NCBI GenBank assembly: GCA_013365365.1
Contig: JABVXU010000456.1
Span: 1-43,109 of the forward strand
DNA: 43,109 nt
Direction of reading: 5' to 3'
Origin: Cruorifilaria tuberocauda
Lineage: Eukaryota > Nematoda > Chromadorea > Rhabditida > Onchocercidae
The notes under the pieces are model-generated. The model worked only from the letters and a program-made list of their open reading frames with translations, had not been told where the DNA came from and did not search any database. Of the stretch, positions 1 through 16,325 are shown one piece after another. The position numbers and the translations under genes are program-made. Position 1 is the first letter of the stretch, and each line of letters starts with the position of its first letter.

Positions 1-385
1 AATAAAGAATAAAGTATGAAGAATAAAGAATAAAGAATAAAGAATAAAGAATAAAGTATAAAGAACAAAGTATAAAGAATAATGAATAAAGAATAAAGAA
101 TAAAGAATAAAGAATAAAGAATAAAGAATAAAGAATAAAGTATGAAGAATAAAGAATAAAGAATAAAGAATAATATAATGATAACGATCAATAACAATAA
201 TAATAATAATGAGAATAAAGAATAAAGAATAAAGAATAATATAATGATAACGATCAATAACAATAATAATAATAATGAGAATAAAGAATAAAGAATAAAG
301 AATAATATAATGATAACGATCAATAACAATAATAATAATAATGAGAATAAAGAATAAAGAATAAAGAATAAAGAATAAAGAATAA

Positions 386-416
<31 letters not shown>

Positions 417-640
417 ATAAAGAATAAACAATAAAGAATAAAGAATAAAGAATAAAGAACAAAGTATAAAGAATAATGAATAAAGAATAAAGAATAAACA
501 ATAAAGAATAAAGAATAAAGAACAAAGAATAAAGTATAAAGTATAAAGAATAAAGAATAAAGAATAAAGTATGAAGAATAAAGAATAAAGAATAAAGAAT
601 AAAGAATAAAGAATAAAGAATATAGAATAAAGAATAAAGA
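1..640. repeat. AATAAAG heptamer satellite with embedded 66-bp units
   Basis: Almost the whole stretch is a 7-bp tandem repeat, AATAAAG, with variants such as TATGAAG, TATAAAG and AACAAAG. Three copies of a longer unit are embedded, beginning TAATATAATG at 171, 237 and 303, so the period is exactly 66 bp. Each long unit carries a short (AAT)n run and then returns to heptamers. It lies beyond the last visible exon of the ABCG gene (donor at 840) and is probably intronic there; in the ABCG transcript it would read as CUUUAUU repeats. Array start is cut by the window edge. Confidence 0.95.
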
Positions 641-840
641 ATTTGTACATGATAATTTTTGTAAAAATTTCTTATCAGTTTATCAATAATATTTATATCA
701 ATTATCATTTATATCAATTTCTTATCATTCTCATTTAGCCGATAATTGAACTTAATTTCAATCGAATGTAAATGGATTCTAAAAATCAATATTTTGTAAA
801 ATAACTTAAGCAAATATAAGCACAACGATAAGTTACTTAC

Positions 841-3800
841 CGAACTTAACATAATTCCAACACCAAGAGCAGACCATTCAATTAGTATGCAAATAAGCAA
901 AGTGGTAAGAAATGTTGTTAATGTTGGATAAAGACCGATCAGATAGTAACTGATACATACCATGCACATACCATCGATTGTAAAAATTGGTAGATATGAC
1001 ATTATCTGTTAAATATTTCATTCAAGAGAGAGAGAGAGAGAGAGAGATTTGAAATAATTTTGCTTAATCCGGAATATTAACGAAAACCGGATGATTGTGA
1101 ACAAATTAATTTCTATTAATAAAAATGATACTATTCTTTGGAAGACTTGATGAAATTCCTAATAATTTAATCTTATCTATTGATTAGAAAAATGTTAACC
1201 GTTATTTATGCTAATTCAATTTTATAATTAATTATACTTTTCAGAAAAAAAAAAAGAAAAAAATCATGAAACGAATTAGCAGAGATAAGAATAGTAAAAA
1301 CAATTCATTTCTCATTTGAAATTGATCACAAAAACAAATATTAAACTGATAATTTCTATATTTGGAAGTAAACAACGCGCAAAATATCAAAGTGCATGAT
1401 TGATAAGTGATAAGATAATTTAGGAACCATTGATAAGTAATAGCATATAACAGGATATATGCCATCATGATATTCTCGAACCAATAGCGGAAAATCAGAT
1501 GGTAAGAATGTTTGAATACCGAATACGGTTGAATATGTTAATTCAGAGATATAATAGAATAAAGCTCCTCTGATACTGATAATACCATCCTATCAATAAT
1601 GTTTATGTTTTATTAACAAAAAAAAAGAAACAAAATTGACCTTTTTCTTCCTCTTCCTTCTTTCTTTTTTAGATAAATTTAAATAAAATCTTTGCAAATT
1701 TCATTTTTTTTTTAAATTTAAACTAACCTGATTCATTTCAGTTTGCAAGTATAATGTACCCAAAAATAAACCCATAACAATTTTCTGAATAAGTTTTGCC
1801 CATAAAAATGTTGGATTTCTTAAATTTTGCTTAAATGATCTGAAAAAAAAAAACAAAAACGGACGAGGCTAAATTTGTTTTAGCCATTCAAAATTCAAAA
1901 ATTTTAATTCAAAAAATTCTTTTAAATGTCTTTTCATATTATTTCTACTTTTTCATTATTTCTACTGTCTACTTTTTCATCTAATCAGCTTATTTTATTT
2001 CATAGTCCATTCGAATGAAGTTTTGTAATTTTTGTTTTGTGAAATATCGAATGATAAATTCGTTTTTTGATTATAAAGAAAAAGATAAGTAGAGTATAAG
2101 TATAGCTTATTTTATTTCATTAAGTAGAGTATAAGTAAGTAGATAACTGAAATACTTTAAGTAAGTGAAAAAATTTGTTTCCTCTTTGCTTTTTTATTTA
2201 AAAAAAAACAAATTTATTATTTAAAATTTTACGAAAAAAATTTACAAAATTTTATTTGAATGGTTTAAAACTGTTTATTACACTGTTAAATTTAAGAAAA
2301 AAATTATAAAAAAACGAAAAAACGAATAGTGATAATACAGCTAATATTATATCTTGATTATATCACGCTTATATCACGATGATATTATTGTTGTTATATT
2401 TCAAAGACTAATATCAATCAGATCAAACCACTTTTTTCACTTATCTAAAGTATTTCAGTTAAATATAACATATAACATAGTTATTACATAATTATATAGT
2501 TAGTTATGTTATATTTTACTTAACTTTCATATTACTCGGATACTTAATGCTGGAAGTGATAAGTGATAATGATAATGGATGAATGCATAATTTACAATTG
2601 ATAGAATTGTTAGCTTAATTCAAATATAGGAAGAGAAAATTTGAGAAAAAAAAGCATTTTATTAGATTAAAGCTATTCGTTTGTTAAATTTGTCAATTAG
2701 CTTTCAATTATGATAAATTTGCTAATCGAATAATACGATAATAACGAAAAATAAGATAATATGGATTAATATTTCTGAAATAAAACGTTAATTATTTCAT
2801 TTAATTTAATTATAATTGATTAGCTATAGCTAAAGAAAAATCGAATAATAAAAATTATCATTAAATTAAAATTTTATCAATTTAATTAAAACAGGTCATG
2901 AATTTAACTGAATCAATTTTATCAATTTTACGAATTTAATTGAAACAGGCTGTCAATCTAATTTAATTATTTTATTAATTTTTTTTTCGACAGGTTTCAA
3001 ATTTCTACTTAAAAATAACTCATGCTCTCAATTTTCACCTTTTTAACTCTTTAAGTAAAGGAAGATATGATGGATACCTTATAAATAAGGCGTAAATAAG
3101 AGTTGTAATGGATGCTTTGGTACGTTCGATAAGTTGCGCTTGAGAATACTTATTGCCAAGTTCCAAATATTCACGCATTCTTAATTCATACTTAGATTTC
3201 ATAAACTGTAAATAGAAAACTTTTCAATTTAATCATTTTATTTAATTAAAATTATTAAAGTTATTAGTGCATTTTTATTTTATCAAAATTATTTTGATGT
3301 AATTTCATCTGATTATCAAAAATTTTATTAGAATAATATTTGAATACTGCTTTTTTTTTCCTTTTATAATCAAAAATTTCAATACCGAATTAATAAATTG
3401 ATTAGCGCGTTCAATACATTTTTCTTCCTCACCCGGAACAATAGCTAATGTTTGAATGAAAAAATCAGCCGGATTTGTATGAGCCGGAATTGGATAACCA
3501 ACATCGGCATAAAATCGTAATGCTTCTGAAGGTGAACCTAAAAATACTAACAATTTTAACTTCTAAATTAAAAAAATATAAATTAAATATAAATCATAAA
3601 TTAAATTAAATTTATTCAAAATTATTAGGAAACATTTACATATTTTAAATATTTGCTCAAAAATTTGCGAAATTTGAAATTTAAATTTTAAAAAAAAGGA
3701 AAGAAAATTAAAGTAGCCACAATTCTTGTTTAGTATCTTAAATATTTTAAATAAAAATTTTTTGAAGTTTTAAATTTTCACCAAGAAAGGCAATTTTTCC

Positions 3801-6396
3801 ATTTGCAAGGAAAAGTACTCGATCAAACATTTCAAATGTATCAGATGCTGGCTGATGAATTGTACAAATGATTGTTTTGCCATTTTCAGATGCCATTCGT
3901 TCAAGAACCTCTAATTAATTAATATTACTCATTTGAGACAAAAGAAAATTAAATGTTCTTTCTACTTTTCTTATATTAATTTCAAAAATTCAAATTAAAA
4001 AAAAATTTTTGTAAAAAAAAATTTGAAAAGAAAAAAAGAAGGTAAAAAAGAAAAGTATAATTACTTTAATTTAAATTCAAATTCAATTCAAAAATATAAT
4101 TACTTTAATTTAAATTCAAATTTAATTTAAACAAACCTTAATGATATGATAAGCCATAAATGAATCAATTCCAGTTGTTGGTTCATCAGCAAATAGTAAT
4201 GATGGATTTGTTAAAATTTCCGTAGCAAATGATAAACGTTTCGCTTCACCACTTGTAATACCTTTCTCCATACCTGATACGCCAATACGTGAATCAATGC
4301 ACCGTTCTAATTCCAAATCTGCGATTACCTTAATTAAAAGTATTGAACAAATAACTATGCTAATAGTATAAGTACATGAAATTATTTCAATTTCAAATTC
4401 AAATTTATTTCAATTCAATTTCAAATTTATAATTCTAATTAATGTAATTAACGAAATCAAAAAGAATAAGTTGATCGATCAATAAGTCTGATAACATTTT
4501 ATTCTTACCTGTAAATTTATGATTATTTTAATTAATGAAAGACAAGGACGTTTTTTTTATAGAATAAAAGTAAGAAAGTAAGAATACAATAGAGTAAGAA
4601 TAGTAAAAATAAAAGTAAGAGTAAGAATACTTAATCCAAAAATCGTTGTTTTACTTATTTTTCCCTTTATTTTAAATATTTACTTTTTTACAACTGATAT
4701 AATTATGATATCGATAATTTCAATCAATAAATTTAAAAGTAATAATTTAGACAAAATATGATTAACTGAAATAGCTAATGAAATTATGATAATGATAGAT
4801 TAATATACTTTAAATAAATTATACGAAGTAAGTTTTATCAGAAATAAATTTTAAATTATAAAAAGTAAATTATATAAAATTTTATCGAATTATTTTTGTT
4901 TAAAATTTTTCGATGAAAAAAAAATTTATAAATTATTTTTAAAACAAAAACAAAAAAAAGAAGAATGTCAATACTTGTTTTACACGTAATTCTTTTTCAC
5001 GTTTTGTAAAAAATGCTGGCAAACGAAGGGATGCTTGTAAATTGAGATGTTCATTAACTGTTAAAGAACTGATAAATAAATTTTGTTGCTGAATATAAGC
5101 AGAAACCTGAAAAATCAAGTAATTATAACGATTAGACTAATATAAAATATTACTCAATTAATTAAAGTTATCTTTTACTGATATAAATAAATGTATTCCT
5201 ATTCGTATGTGAAAAGTTTCTCTAAACAGTTACTTTCTTTAAGCAATTACTAAACAAACAACTAAACAAATATACTAAACAATTACTATTACTACAGTTT
5301 GTAAATAAAATCGTATACATGATAAATATGAAACGAATCTTCTTTGTTTCTATTTTCATTTATTTAAAATCCATATGATATAATATAAGGTATAATCAAT
5401 TTACAAATAATTATTACATATCAGGTGTAACATATATTGAAGAAATAAAGGAAGAAAGAAATTAAAATTTAATATTTTTTTAAATACAAATTTAAATTTT
5501 ATACTTTTTTAATACTTATTCTACTTATTTAATTATATTAATTTAATATAGATTTTGTTTGTTTAATTATATTATTTACTTAATTGTTTATTTATTTAAT
5601 TATATTTATTTAATATATATTTTATATTATATTATCTGTGGGAGAGGAAAAAATCATATTTTAATTGTATTATTTACTTATTTATTTATTTAATTACATT
5701 ATTTACTTATTTATTTACTTATTTAATTATATTATTCATTTAATCATATTCATTCAATATTATATCATCTGTGAGAGAGGAGAAAAATGATAAAATGATA
5801 ATGATGATAATGATAGGATAATGATAAATTGATAAATGATAACGATAACAAAAATTAACCTTAGTAATTTTTCGACCAATAATTTGACCATTTACTTTAA
5901 CAATACCACTAATTTTTAAACCTTTTACATTTCGTTGTAGCAAAGCATTTAACAATGTCGTCTTACCAGCGCCACTAAAAAGTTCTCGTATCCGTTGGAA
6001 GAATACATTTCGAAAAATTTTTAACTTTTTGTTTAAATTACTTTTTTCAGAGTTTAAATTTTTGAACTTTTTTACGCTAATCGAAAAAAAGTTCGAATTG
6101 TTTTTTCATATATTAATTCAAATTTCACTTTCATCTCTTTTTTTTTACTTTTCTAAATGTTTGATTATTATTAATTTAACCTTGTTAGGGTAAAAAAACA
6201 AATTTGGATGAAAAAAAAAGCAAAAAATTGAAAACCTTGCACCCATTAAGGCGATTAATTGTCCCGGTTGAGCAATTCCAGTAACATCTTGCAATAATAA
6301 ACGTTTTGTTCTTTTTGCAGTTACCGTTAAACCTTCCCAGGTTAGAAAAATCGGATAAACCGGTAATAAATTGGTAGTTGAACCGGAAGAAGACAT
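841..6396 (-). CDS. ABCG (White-type) half transporter, 5' ten exons, 3' end outside window
   Basis: Exons: 6396-6236, 5974-5860, 5106-4975, 4328-4137, 3908-3782, 3537-3386, 3205-3078, 1839-1728, 1589-1428, 1005-841. All junction phases agree and give 482 residues before the donor GTAAGT at 840. The nucleotide-binding domain comes first, as in ABCG proteins: Walker A GASGAGKTT (about 52-60), Q-loop YIQQQN (96-101), signature ITSGE (160-164), Walker B LLFADEP (180-186), D-loop TGID and H-loop IHQP (217-220). From about residue 345 come hydrophobic segments: FLWAKLIQ..., GALFYYISEL..., YLPIFTIDG... and TLTTFLTTLL.... These correspond to the first four of the usual six membrane helices; the last two and the external loop lie left of coordinate 1. 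The start ATG precedes a short Ser/Thr-rich leader. The family acts as dimers moving lipids, pigment precursors or other small molecules across membranes; the substrate cannot be read here. The signature is unusual (family LSGGE). Confidence 0.95.
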
Positions 6397-7290
6397 TGTT
6401 TAATCGATTAATTAACAGATGCTTGATGAAAAGCAACCAATCCACTTCGAGAATTTTAAAAGTATTAAATTGAAATTCATTAAAATACTTCATTTACATA
6501 TTATTGCCAGAAATGAATTTGATCGTGATATTTGATTAATTTCATCGTGCTATGTGATATTTGATTAATTAATTACATTACACGTATCGATATCTTCAAT
6601 TAATTTACACAAATCAATTCAACATTGAACCTTTACTTCAAATCGTAAATCGGCCATCAAACTTCTGTGATACATCAATGAATAGATTAACAGAACATAA
6701 ACCTTAATCGATTACTGACATTAATTCAACTTAAAACACGCATTAATCTCATAGTCTTTAATAAGCGTGTGATACGTCTTCTTTTCGGCCATTGAATTCT
6801 ATGAAACGATAATTGCGACATCCTCATTTGCATATTTAAACGAAATTGCTTGCTGCTTGAATTTCATCACAACGTTTTCATCATGATAAACAACATTTAA
6901 CTTCCTGCAAGTCCGAAATGGTCAAATCTATTTCAGATAATTAAATCTGACCATAATGAAAAAAATCACTAGCACCATTATTTGCTATTAATATATTCTC
7001 CAAATTTTGACAATTTTATGCCCTTAAAATTGAAAAATTTATCAAATTCAACATCATTGTTATTCTATCATCTAGTGCTTTGATCAAAATTCACAAAATT
7101 TCTGAACCATAAAGTATATGCACAATCTGTCACTCTCCTTTCTTTACAGTTTCGTTTTATTCATGAAAATCATTGGAAAAAAACGCGATAATGAATAATT
7201 AGTAGTATGTTCTATTTCTTTCTCTTTTATAACATATTTCGCCCATGTTTCATTCTTTTTTAACAATTTTTTTATTGTATTTTTTTTTAT
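6397..7290. other. Intergenic spacer between SPOP 3' end and ABCG start
   Basis: AT-rich spacer of about 0.9 kb between two head-to-tail minus-strand genes. It must hold the ABCG promoter or 5' UTR and part of the SPOP 3' UTR. No TTTTCAG-type acceptor is obvious directly upstream of the ABCG ATG, unlike several other genes here. Nothing else was recognised. Confidence 0.6.
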
Positions 7291-7301
7291 TTTTATTTAT
7301 T
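7271..7301 (-). terminator. Candidate poly(A) signal cluster of the SPOP gene
   Basis: On the minus strand this stretch reads with overlapping AATAAA hexamers (7301-7296, 7297-7292 and 7276-7271). They lie about 85 to 115 bases after the SPOP stop codon, a normal nematode 3' UTR length. The region is A/T-rich, so some of the hexamers are expected by chance. Confidence 0.55.
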
Positions 7302-7386
7302 TATGTATGCAGTATGTATGTATATGTGTTGAACAGTGAAAAGAGAACGCATGATAACTTTCATATACAGAAAGAGAAGCAAAAAG

Positions 7387-10484
<3,098 letters not shown>

Positions 10485-12440
10485 TGTTATGTTAGAATTA
10501 TTTAATTTTCAGAATAAGCTATTGTACTACAGTGTAATGTGAGTCAAGTAATAGGAACACTCCGATCGAACTAATAGAACTAATACCAGAATAATAAAGG
10601 CAATAATGCCTTTAAGCCAAATTTTCACGAGTATAACGTCAGTGAGTATAAAAATCTGAAAATTAATCGACGAAATCATTTATAAAGAGAATGGGACAGA
10701 TTGAACGTTATAATACACGACGTGTGGAGGAATCAATAAAACCACCGGTAATATAATAACGAAAGATTTTAAATATTCAAACTCTAATTTCATTTTTCAA
10801 ACTTCAAACTTTTTAATCGATATTTCAGCATTCCTTCAAATGATTTGGAAAATGTTCTTTATAATGAATTGTCGGTAAAAATAACTTGTAAGAAGTTTTT
10901 GTTGAATGCAGTGAATCATAAAAGCCCACAATCTAATCAAATATAATTCATTTGAAGCAAAAAAAAAAAATGAAAAAGGAAAAACTTCCTCGTAGCAACC
11001 AAATGACCAATCCTTTTATTTCTTGACAGACAAACATTGCGAACGGAAACAATCGAATGATCCAAAAGTTTAATCAACTATTTTATCACATATTGGCATC
11101 GAAATAAAATATAAAAATCGAACAATCCAACGGATAGATAGATAAGGAACAACACTTCCCCAGTTCTTTTCATTGTATTCTGATTGAAAAATGCTTGATC
11201 TAAAGTTGAAAAAATACCTGGAAATATGTATAAGAAATGATAAAATTAAATCTAGTATGAAATGAAATTCACAATAAAAATTTCGATTTATAAATAGTAG
11301 CGCCAATTGTAACTTATAACCAAAGGAAAATGTTGAAAAGATTTTGGAATCAAATGAAATAAACATATCGGTTATACCATTACTTTATTTAAAATTTTTT
11401 GAGAATAAGTAATGCCATTCAGAAATCATTTTAAAATTTGACAGTTCAGTTAATAGTTACAAAGAAAAATAAACCCTAAATTATCAATTCATTTATTATT
11501 TCATGGATAACAGAACGTAACACATTAACATTTCAATTTTATTTAGCAAATATTTAGCAAATAAGATTGTTGCTATGAAATATATTGATTTTGAAATATA
11601 TCGATTGATAATGTTGATTTTCCTCTTTTTGTCTCAAGATAAAAATCGTTCATGCAAATCTTATAATTTCCTTTAGCAAATCTATAATTTCAAATCCAAA
11701 ATTTTCTTACTAATAGAAATGTAAAGCTTACCAATAAAGGAAAATTTTTAATTTCCATTTAATACTTAAATTTCCATTCGCAATACGTATAACGCTGAAA
11801 CACGTACAATGCCTTATACATATACTTCATAACTGTGCAAATCCAAAGTTTTTCCTACATAATTCATTTAGCACTTTATATTTATCATTATCATATATTT
11901 ATATTTATCATTATCACATATTATTATTTATTATCACTATATTAACATATATTTATATTTATCACCATATATTTTTATCCATTATTTATATTTATATTTA
12001 TCATTATCACATATTCATGTTTATATTTATCACTATCATATATTTATAAATTTACTATTATCATATATTTATCACTATTATATATTAACATTTACCATTA
12101 TCATATATTTATACTCATCATTATCATATATTTTTATCATTTATTATCACTATATTAACATATATTTATCATTATCACATATTCATATATTTACTACTAT
12201 CATATATTTATCACTATTATATATTAATATTTACCATTACCATCTATACTCATCATTATCATATATTATCACTATATTACCGTATATTTATCATTATCAC
12301 GTATTAATTTCTAATAACTCACTTCATTAAAAAAAAAAAATTTCAAAGATACTGTGATAAATCTATCTTGCTCAATAGATAATAAACATATTTGAAGGCT
12401 CAACGAAAGTCGAGGGGAACAGCTATACCACCCAAATACA
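10485..12440. other. AT-rich region upstream of SPOP; degenerate TTTATCATTATCA-type repeats
   Basis: No coding region is supported. From about 11870 to 12310 the sequence is a degenerate array of TATTTATCATTATCACATA-like units of irregular length. The nearer part (10485-11000) should hold the SPOP promoter or 5' UTR, but no clear motif was found. Confidence 0.6.
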
Positions 12441-12464
12441 CAATTATCATTCAGTAGTTATAGT

Positions 12465-12467
12465 GCT

Positions 12468-12500
<33 letters not shown>

Positions 12501-12648
12501 ACACATATATATACATACTACCAAATACACAGACACACACACACACACATCAAAATACACATACCGACACACACACATACATATAAATACAGATGTAATA
12601 TTAAAGATAAATGACATACACACAACGAGAGAGAGAGAGAGAGAGAGG

Positions 12649-12692
<44 letters not shown>

Positions 12693-12833
12693 GGAATATT
12701 TGATGATAGTTGGTGTTGTATGATGAAAAGGAGTAGTGACAGTGTCACTGTAGCTGTCTGTGCGCGAAATGATGGGTAGATAGGAGGGATGGCACTTTAT
12801 TATTTCTCTCAACAATCTCTTCTCATCGCACGT

Positions 12834-12866
<33 letters not shown>

Positions 12867-12930
12867 TACACACAGATACAGACAATATTTGTACACACAC
12901 ACACACACACACACACATATACTTACATGT
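12465..12930. repeat. Compound (CA)n / (GA)n microsatellite
   Basis: Several CA tracts (about 12467-12600 and 12839-12917) flank an interrupted GA tract (about 12627-12692). Long open frames here in several frames translate only into Cys-Val, Thr-His, Ser-Leu or Arg-Glu alternations and are products of the repeat, not genes. Confidence 0.95.
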
Positions 12931-13211
12931 ATGTAATAATAAACTCTATCAAGTATTTATAGTCAGTAATTAAGTATATATATTATTACTTTTACATTTA
13001 ATATTTAAAGAAATAAATTATAATGCATGCATCCTTTTAATAATTAGTAACTTTAGCATGAAATTACAGATTTCTAGATAAAGTTATTTTTTTTTTGACA
13101 CGAAGAGCAGGAATAGACAAAAGAATATAACACGTATGATACAGAGAAATAGATGGAACGAACATGTGCATATACGCACAGAGAGATAGAAATAAACGAA
13201 AAGAATAATAT

Positions 13212-13255
13212 ATGCACACACACACACACACGCACACGCACACACGCACACGTAC
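13212..13255. repeat. (CA)n microsatellite with CGCACA interruptions
   Basis: CA repeats turning into CGCACA and ACACGT steps. The following 300 bases keep an imperfect purine-rich pattern with recurring GTACGTGTACACACGTA-like palindromic steps (about 13410-13555). No gene was seen around it. Confidence 0.85.
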
Positions 13256-13689
13256 GAGACACAGAAATAAATAAAAAGATATGGCAAAAATTACCGGAGG
13301 GAAATTTGTAACTCACTTAGACCGGGAATTGCTGCATAATATTGAAGGAATATTGTGTCAAGAAGGTAATAATTGGGTACGAGATAGAGAAATGGAAAAA
13401 GAAATACGTGTACACGCGTAAATAAGTGAATAAGAGATAGAGAAAAAGAAGTACGTGTACACACGTACGAAATCATAGAAATAAATAATAGGGATATGTG
13501 CATACCACATAAGAGACAAGCAAATATACAAAAGGGACACGTGTAAACACGTACGAGAGAGAGAACAAAAATAGACAAAGAGGACAAGGACAAATGCATA
13601 GAGAGGGGAATGGACACGTTCACGTAGAAAAGAAAGGTATAAGGGTGTACGGAAGGCCTGGTTCATTTGCTACTTGAGGGATGATGTAA

Positions 13690-14060
13690 AAGGCCTATCC
13701 ATCCACCACTCTTCCACTCTCTATCTCTATCCCATTCCCTCTCATCACTCTTTCAACACACTCTTCAACTTCTCACCTTCTCTCTCTCATCTACATCCCC
13801 TCTCTCCTCTCCTTCATTCCTTTCATCTTTTCTTCTTCTTTATACACTTGTCAATTGAGGGTACCACATTCTAACCGATATTTAAATTTTGATACTTCTC
13901 TCTCATCAGTGACTGACTGCTAACACAGACATTGTGGAGGAGAAGCTTTTCCTGCCCTCACCCTCTGTTCTGCCCCCTGTCCCCTACCCCCGATTCCCGG
14001 GGTATCACTCGAGCAGTTATTCTCTCTACAACTGATAGCAACCAATTGGTATGTCATTGA
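13690..14060. other. Pyrimidine tract followed by a GC-richer patch
   Basis: About 13690-13850 is dominated by CT steps on the plus strand. It is followed at about 13910-14020 by an unusually GC-rich patch for this window, with CCCTCACCCTC, CCCCTGTCCCC and CCCGGGG runs. No convincing open frame with splice sites fits it. It could be a promoter, a UTR exon or an RNA gene, but I cannot tell which. Confidence 0.5.
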
Positions 14061-14324
14061 TACACTGATTATCATTTCATTACGGATAGTAGTGGAGACT
14101 ATCTTATCTATCCTACTATTCTCCCTCCTTGTATTTTTTCCTTCCGAAAAATTCTATCAGCAAGAAAAAAAAAAAAAAAAAATTAAACTGAAGTTGAAAG
14201 GTCATATTACTATAACATCTCACTTATAACTAACATTCTATTAAACTTTATCTTTAAAAATTGAAATTTTAACAAAATAATAAAATTTAGTACGTATTAC
14301 TTATATAGTATTAAATATACGATT

Positions 14325-14388
14325 AAACAAACATACGTTAACCTGAAAATCATTTCAAACAAACATACGTTAACCTGAAAATCATTTC
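14325..14388. repeat. Perfect 32-bp tandem duplication
   Basis: The 32 bases at 14325-14356 (starting AAACAAACATACG) are repeated without change at 14357-14388. A duplication this exact in decaying intergenic DNA suggests a recent event. Confidence 0.95.
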
Positions 14389-16295
14389 AATCTAATATAA
14401 TTCAATTAAAAAAAATTTTTTTTTTTCCTATCTTTACAATTATAAAATACTTTCGTATAACAATTTTATTCATACTATTCAATGATAAAAATATCCTAAT
14501 AATATAAACCGAATATAAATCAATTTTTCATTGATAAACAGAATAATCACTAGGTTAGAAAGTCAATACAATCGATCGAACACTTTCTATATTCCATAAT
14601 TTTATATTAATTTCATTTCAACAAAAAGACGGAGACAACAAGAACCGGTCCACTCCCTAACCACACACACTTCTCATCCAATACGTATCTCCGTGTCTAT
14701 ATCTCTTCATATAGTCCATCTCTATAAGTTAAGCCTTAGAAATGATTTCATTCTACCAACAATAATTTGGGATAAATCTAACGAAAATTGATTTTGAGCT
14801 ATCCATGGAGAATATATATATATACTTGATATATATACTTATATTAGAATTTAATTATTTTATTTGTCTTTCCTTCCTCAATTTTCCTCTCTTTCGCCTT
14901 ATCTTGTCTGAAATTAGTCAATTATCACGCTTGTAAGCCATCTTCAAAGTACTTTCAGCATGTAATTATTAAGCTTCATGAAACATGATATACTAATGAT
15001 ATGATATGATATGCTATCTAATGACTATCAATATGAGGATAGGTACGTCCATTTAGTACAAAAAAAAACAAATAACTGTTAATTTAACTATCGTTTGATC
15101 ATATCTTAAATATGTTAAATCTTAAGATCTGCTATTAGTGAGCAAATTGATTTAAACTAAAAATAGTAATATATAATAAACATACCTTAAAATGAACTAT
15201 TTTTTTTTGGCCAACAATTGCATTGATAAAATTTCTAACAATACTACTAGCATAACAAAATTGTTTTAATTTTAATAATAAAATAACAAAAATTTCAAAT
15301 TTTGTACAATATATTAGCAAGTACAAAATTATCAATTTGTTTATTATATTATAGAATAATTTGAAAATTAATCATCAAATATTAATTTACATTCTATCAA
15401 GCTTATGCAAAAAATAAAATGAATAAACATGATAGAGTGAAATATAATGAAAGAATTCGTTATAATATCATAATTACTAGTTATGAATATCTCCTAATCA
15501 ATATATTATTATTACTCACCTTTCTTCATTCCTAAATTTAAAATGAAAGAATGTAATTATTATTTCAGGTTACAACAAAAAAAAAATACAATAAATGACT
15601 GTATTTTTTTACAAAAAGACATTGACACTACGTTCAATTGCATAATTCTATTGCAATGAACAGAGAGAGCAGAAAAAGAACACTATCAAGCATTTCTAAA
15701 TATGAGATTATGATATTTAAATATGAAATTTCGAAAATATAAGATTTAAATATCGTTGATTTGTTGAGTTTGTGACGGGAAAAAAATTTCTGATAACATC
15801 GTCTTTCACTAAGAAATGATCGCAGACAACTCCACAATTTTATCATAGAAGAAAAGTTTTTCACAAATTTCAATTCCAATATACTTTCTCCTCCATCCTT
15901 TCAGTATTTCCCCCCGATCAGATCAAATTTTTCGTTAAATTTTATGAATTACTACAAGCTTCACAAACTTTCATATAATGTTACTCACGGAAATATTTTC
16001 AAATTCCAATATCATTTCTAATTTAATAGTAACAAGTAAAACGATGAAAAATTGAGATAGTGAAGGATTTTGAATCTTCAAATATAATAACAAAAAAAAT
16101 TACTAAAAAAAAAAAATACACATGCATAATTCATTTACATGTGTGAAATTTCACATAAATCCTCTCATATGGAAGTCTTTCTTCTAAGATAACAATGATT
16201 GTAATAACTGATAATTAATAATTACTGCTGCAATAACAATAACAATAATAATAACTAATAAAAATAATATAGTAATGAATAATGAATAACAATAA

Positions 16296-16325
16296 TAGTA
16301 ATAATAATAATAATAATAATAATAG
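16296..16325. repeat. (AAT)n microsatellite
   Basis: A run of TAA/AAT triplets inside a longer imperfect triplet region (about 16215-16330). Open frames here read as poly-Tyr or poly-Leu on the minus strand and are not genes. Confidence 0.9.

Noticed and set aside
12447..12914. Long open frames on both strands (up to 155 codons)
   Set aside because: They translate the CA and GA microsatellites into alternating residues; no start context, splice sites or family likeness.
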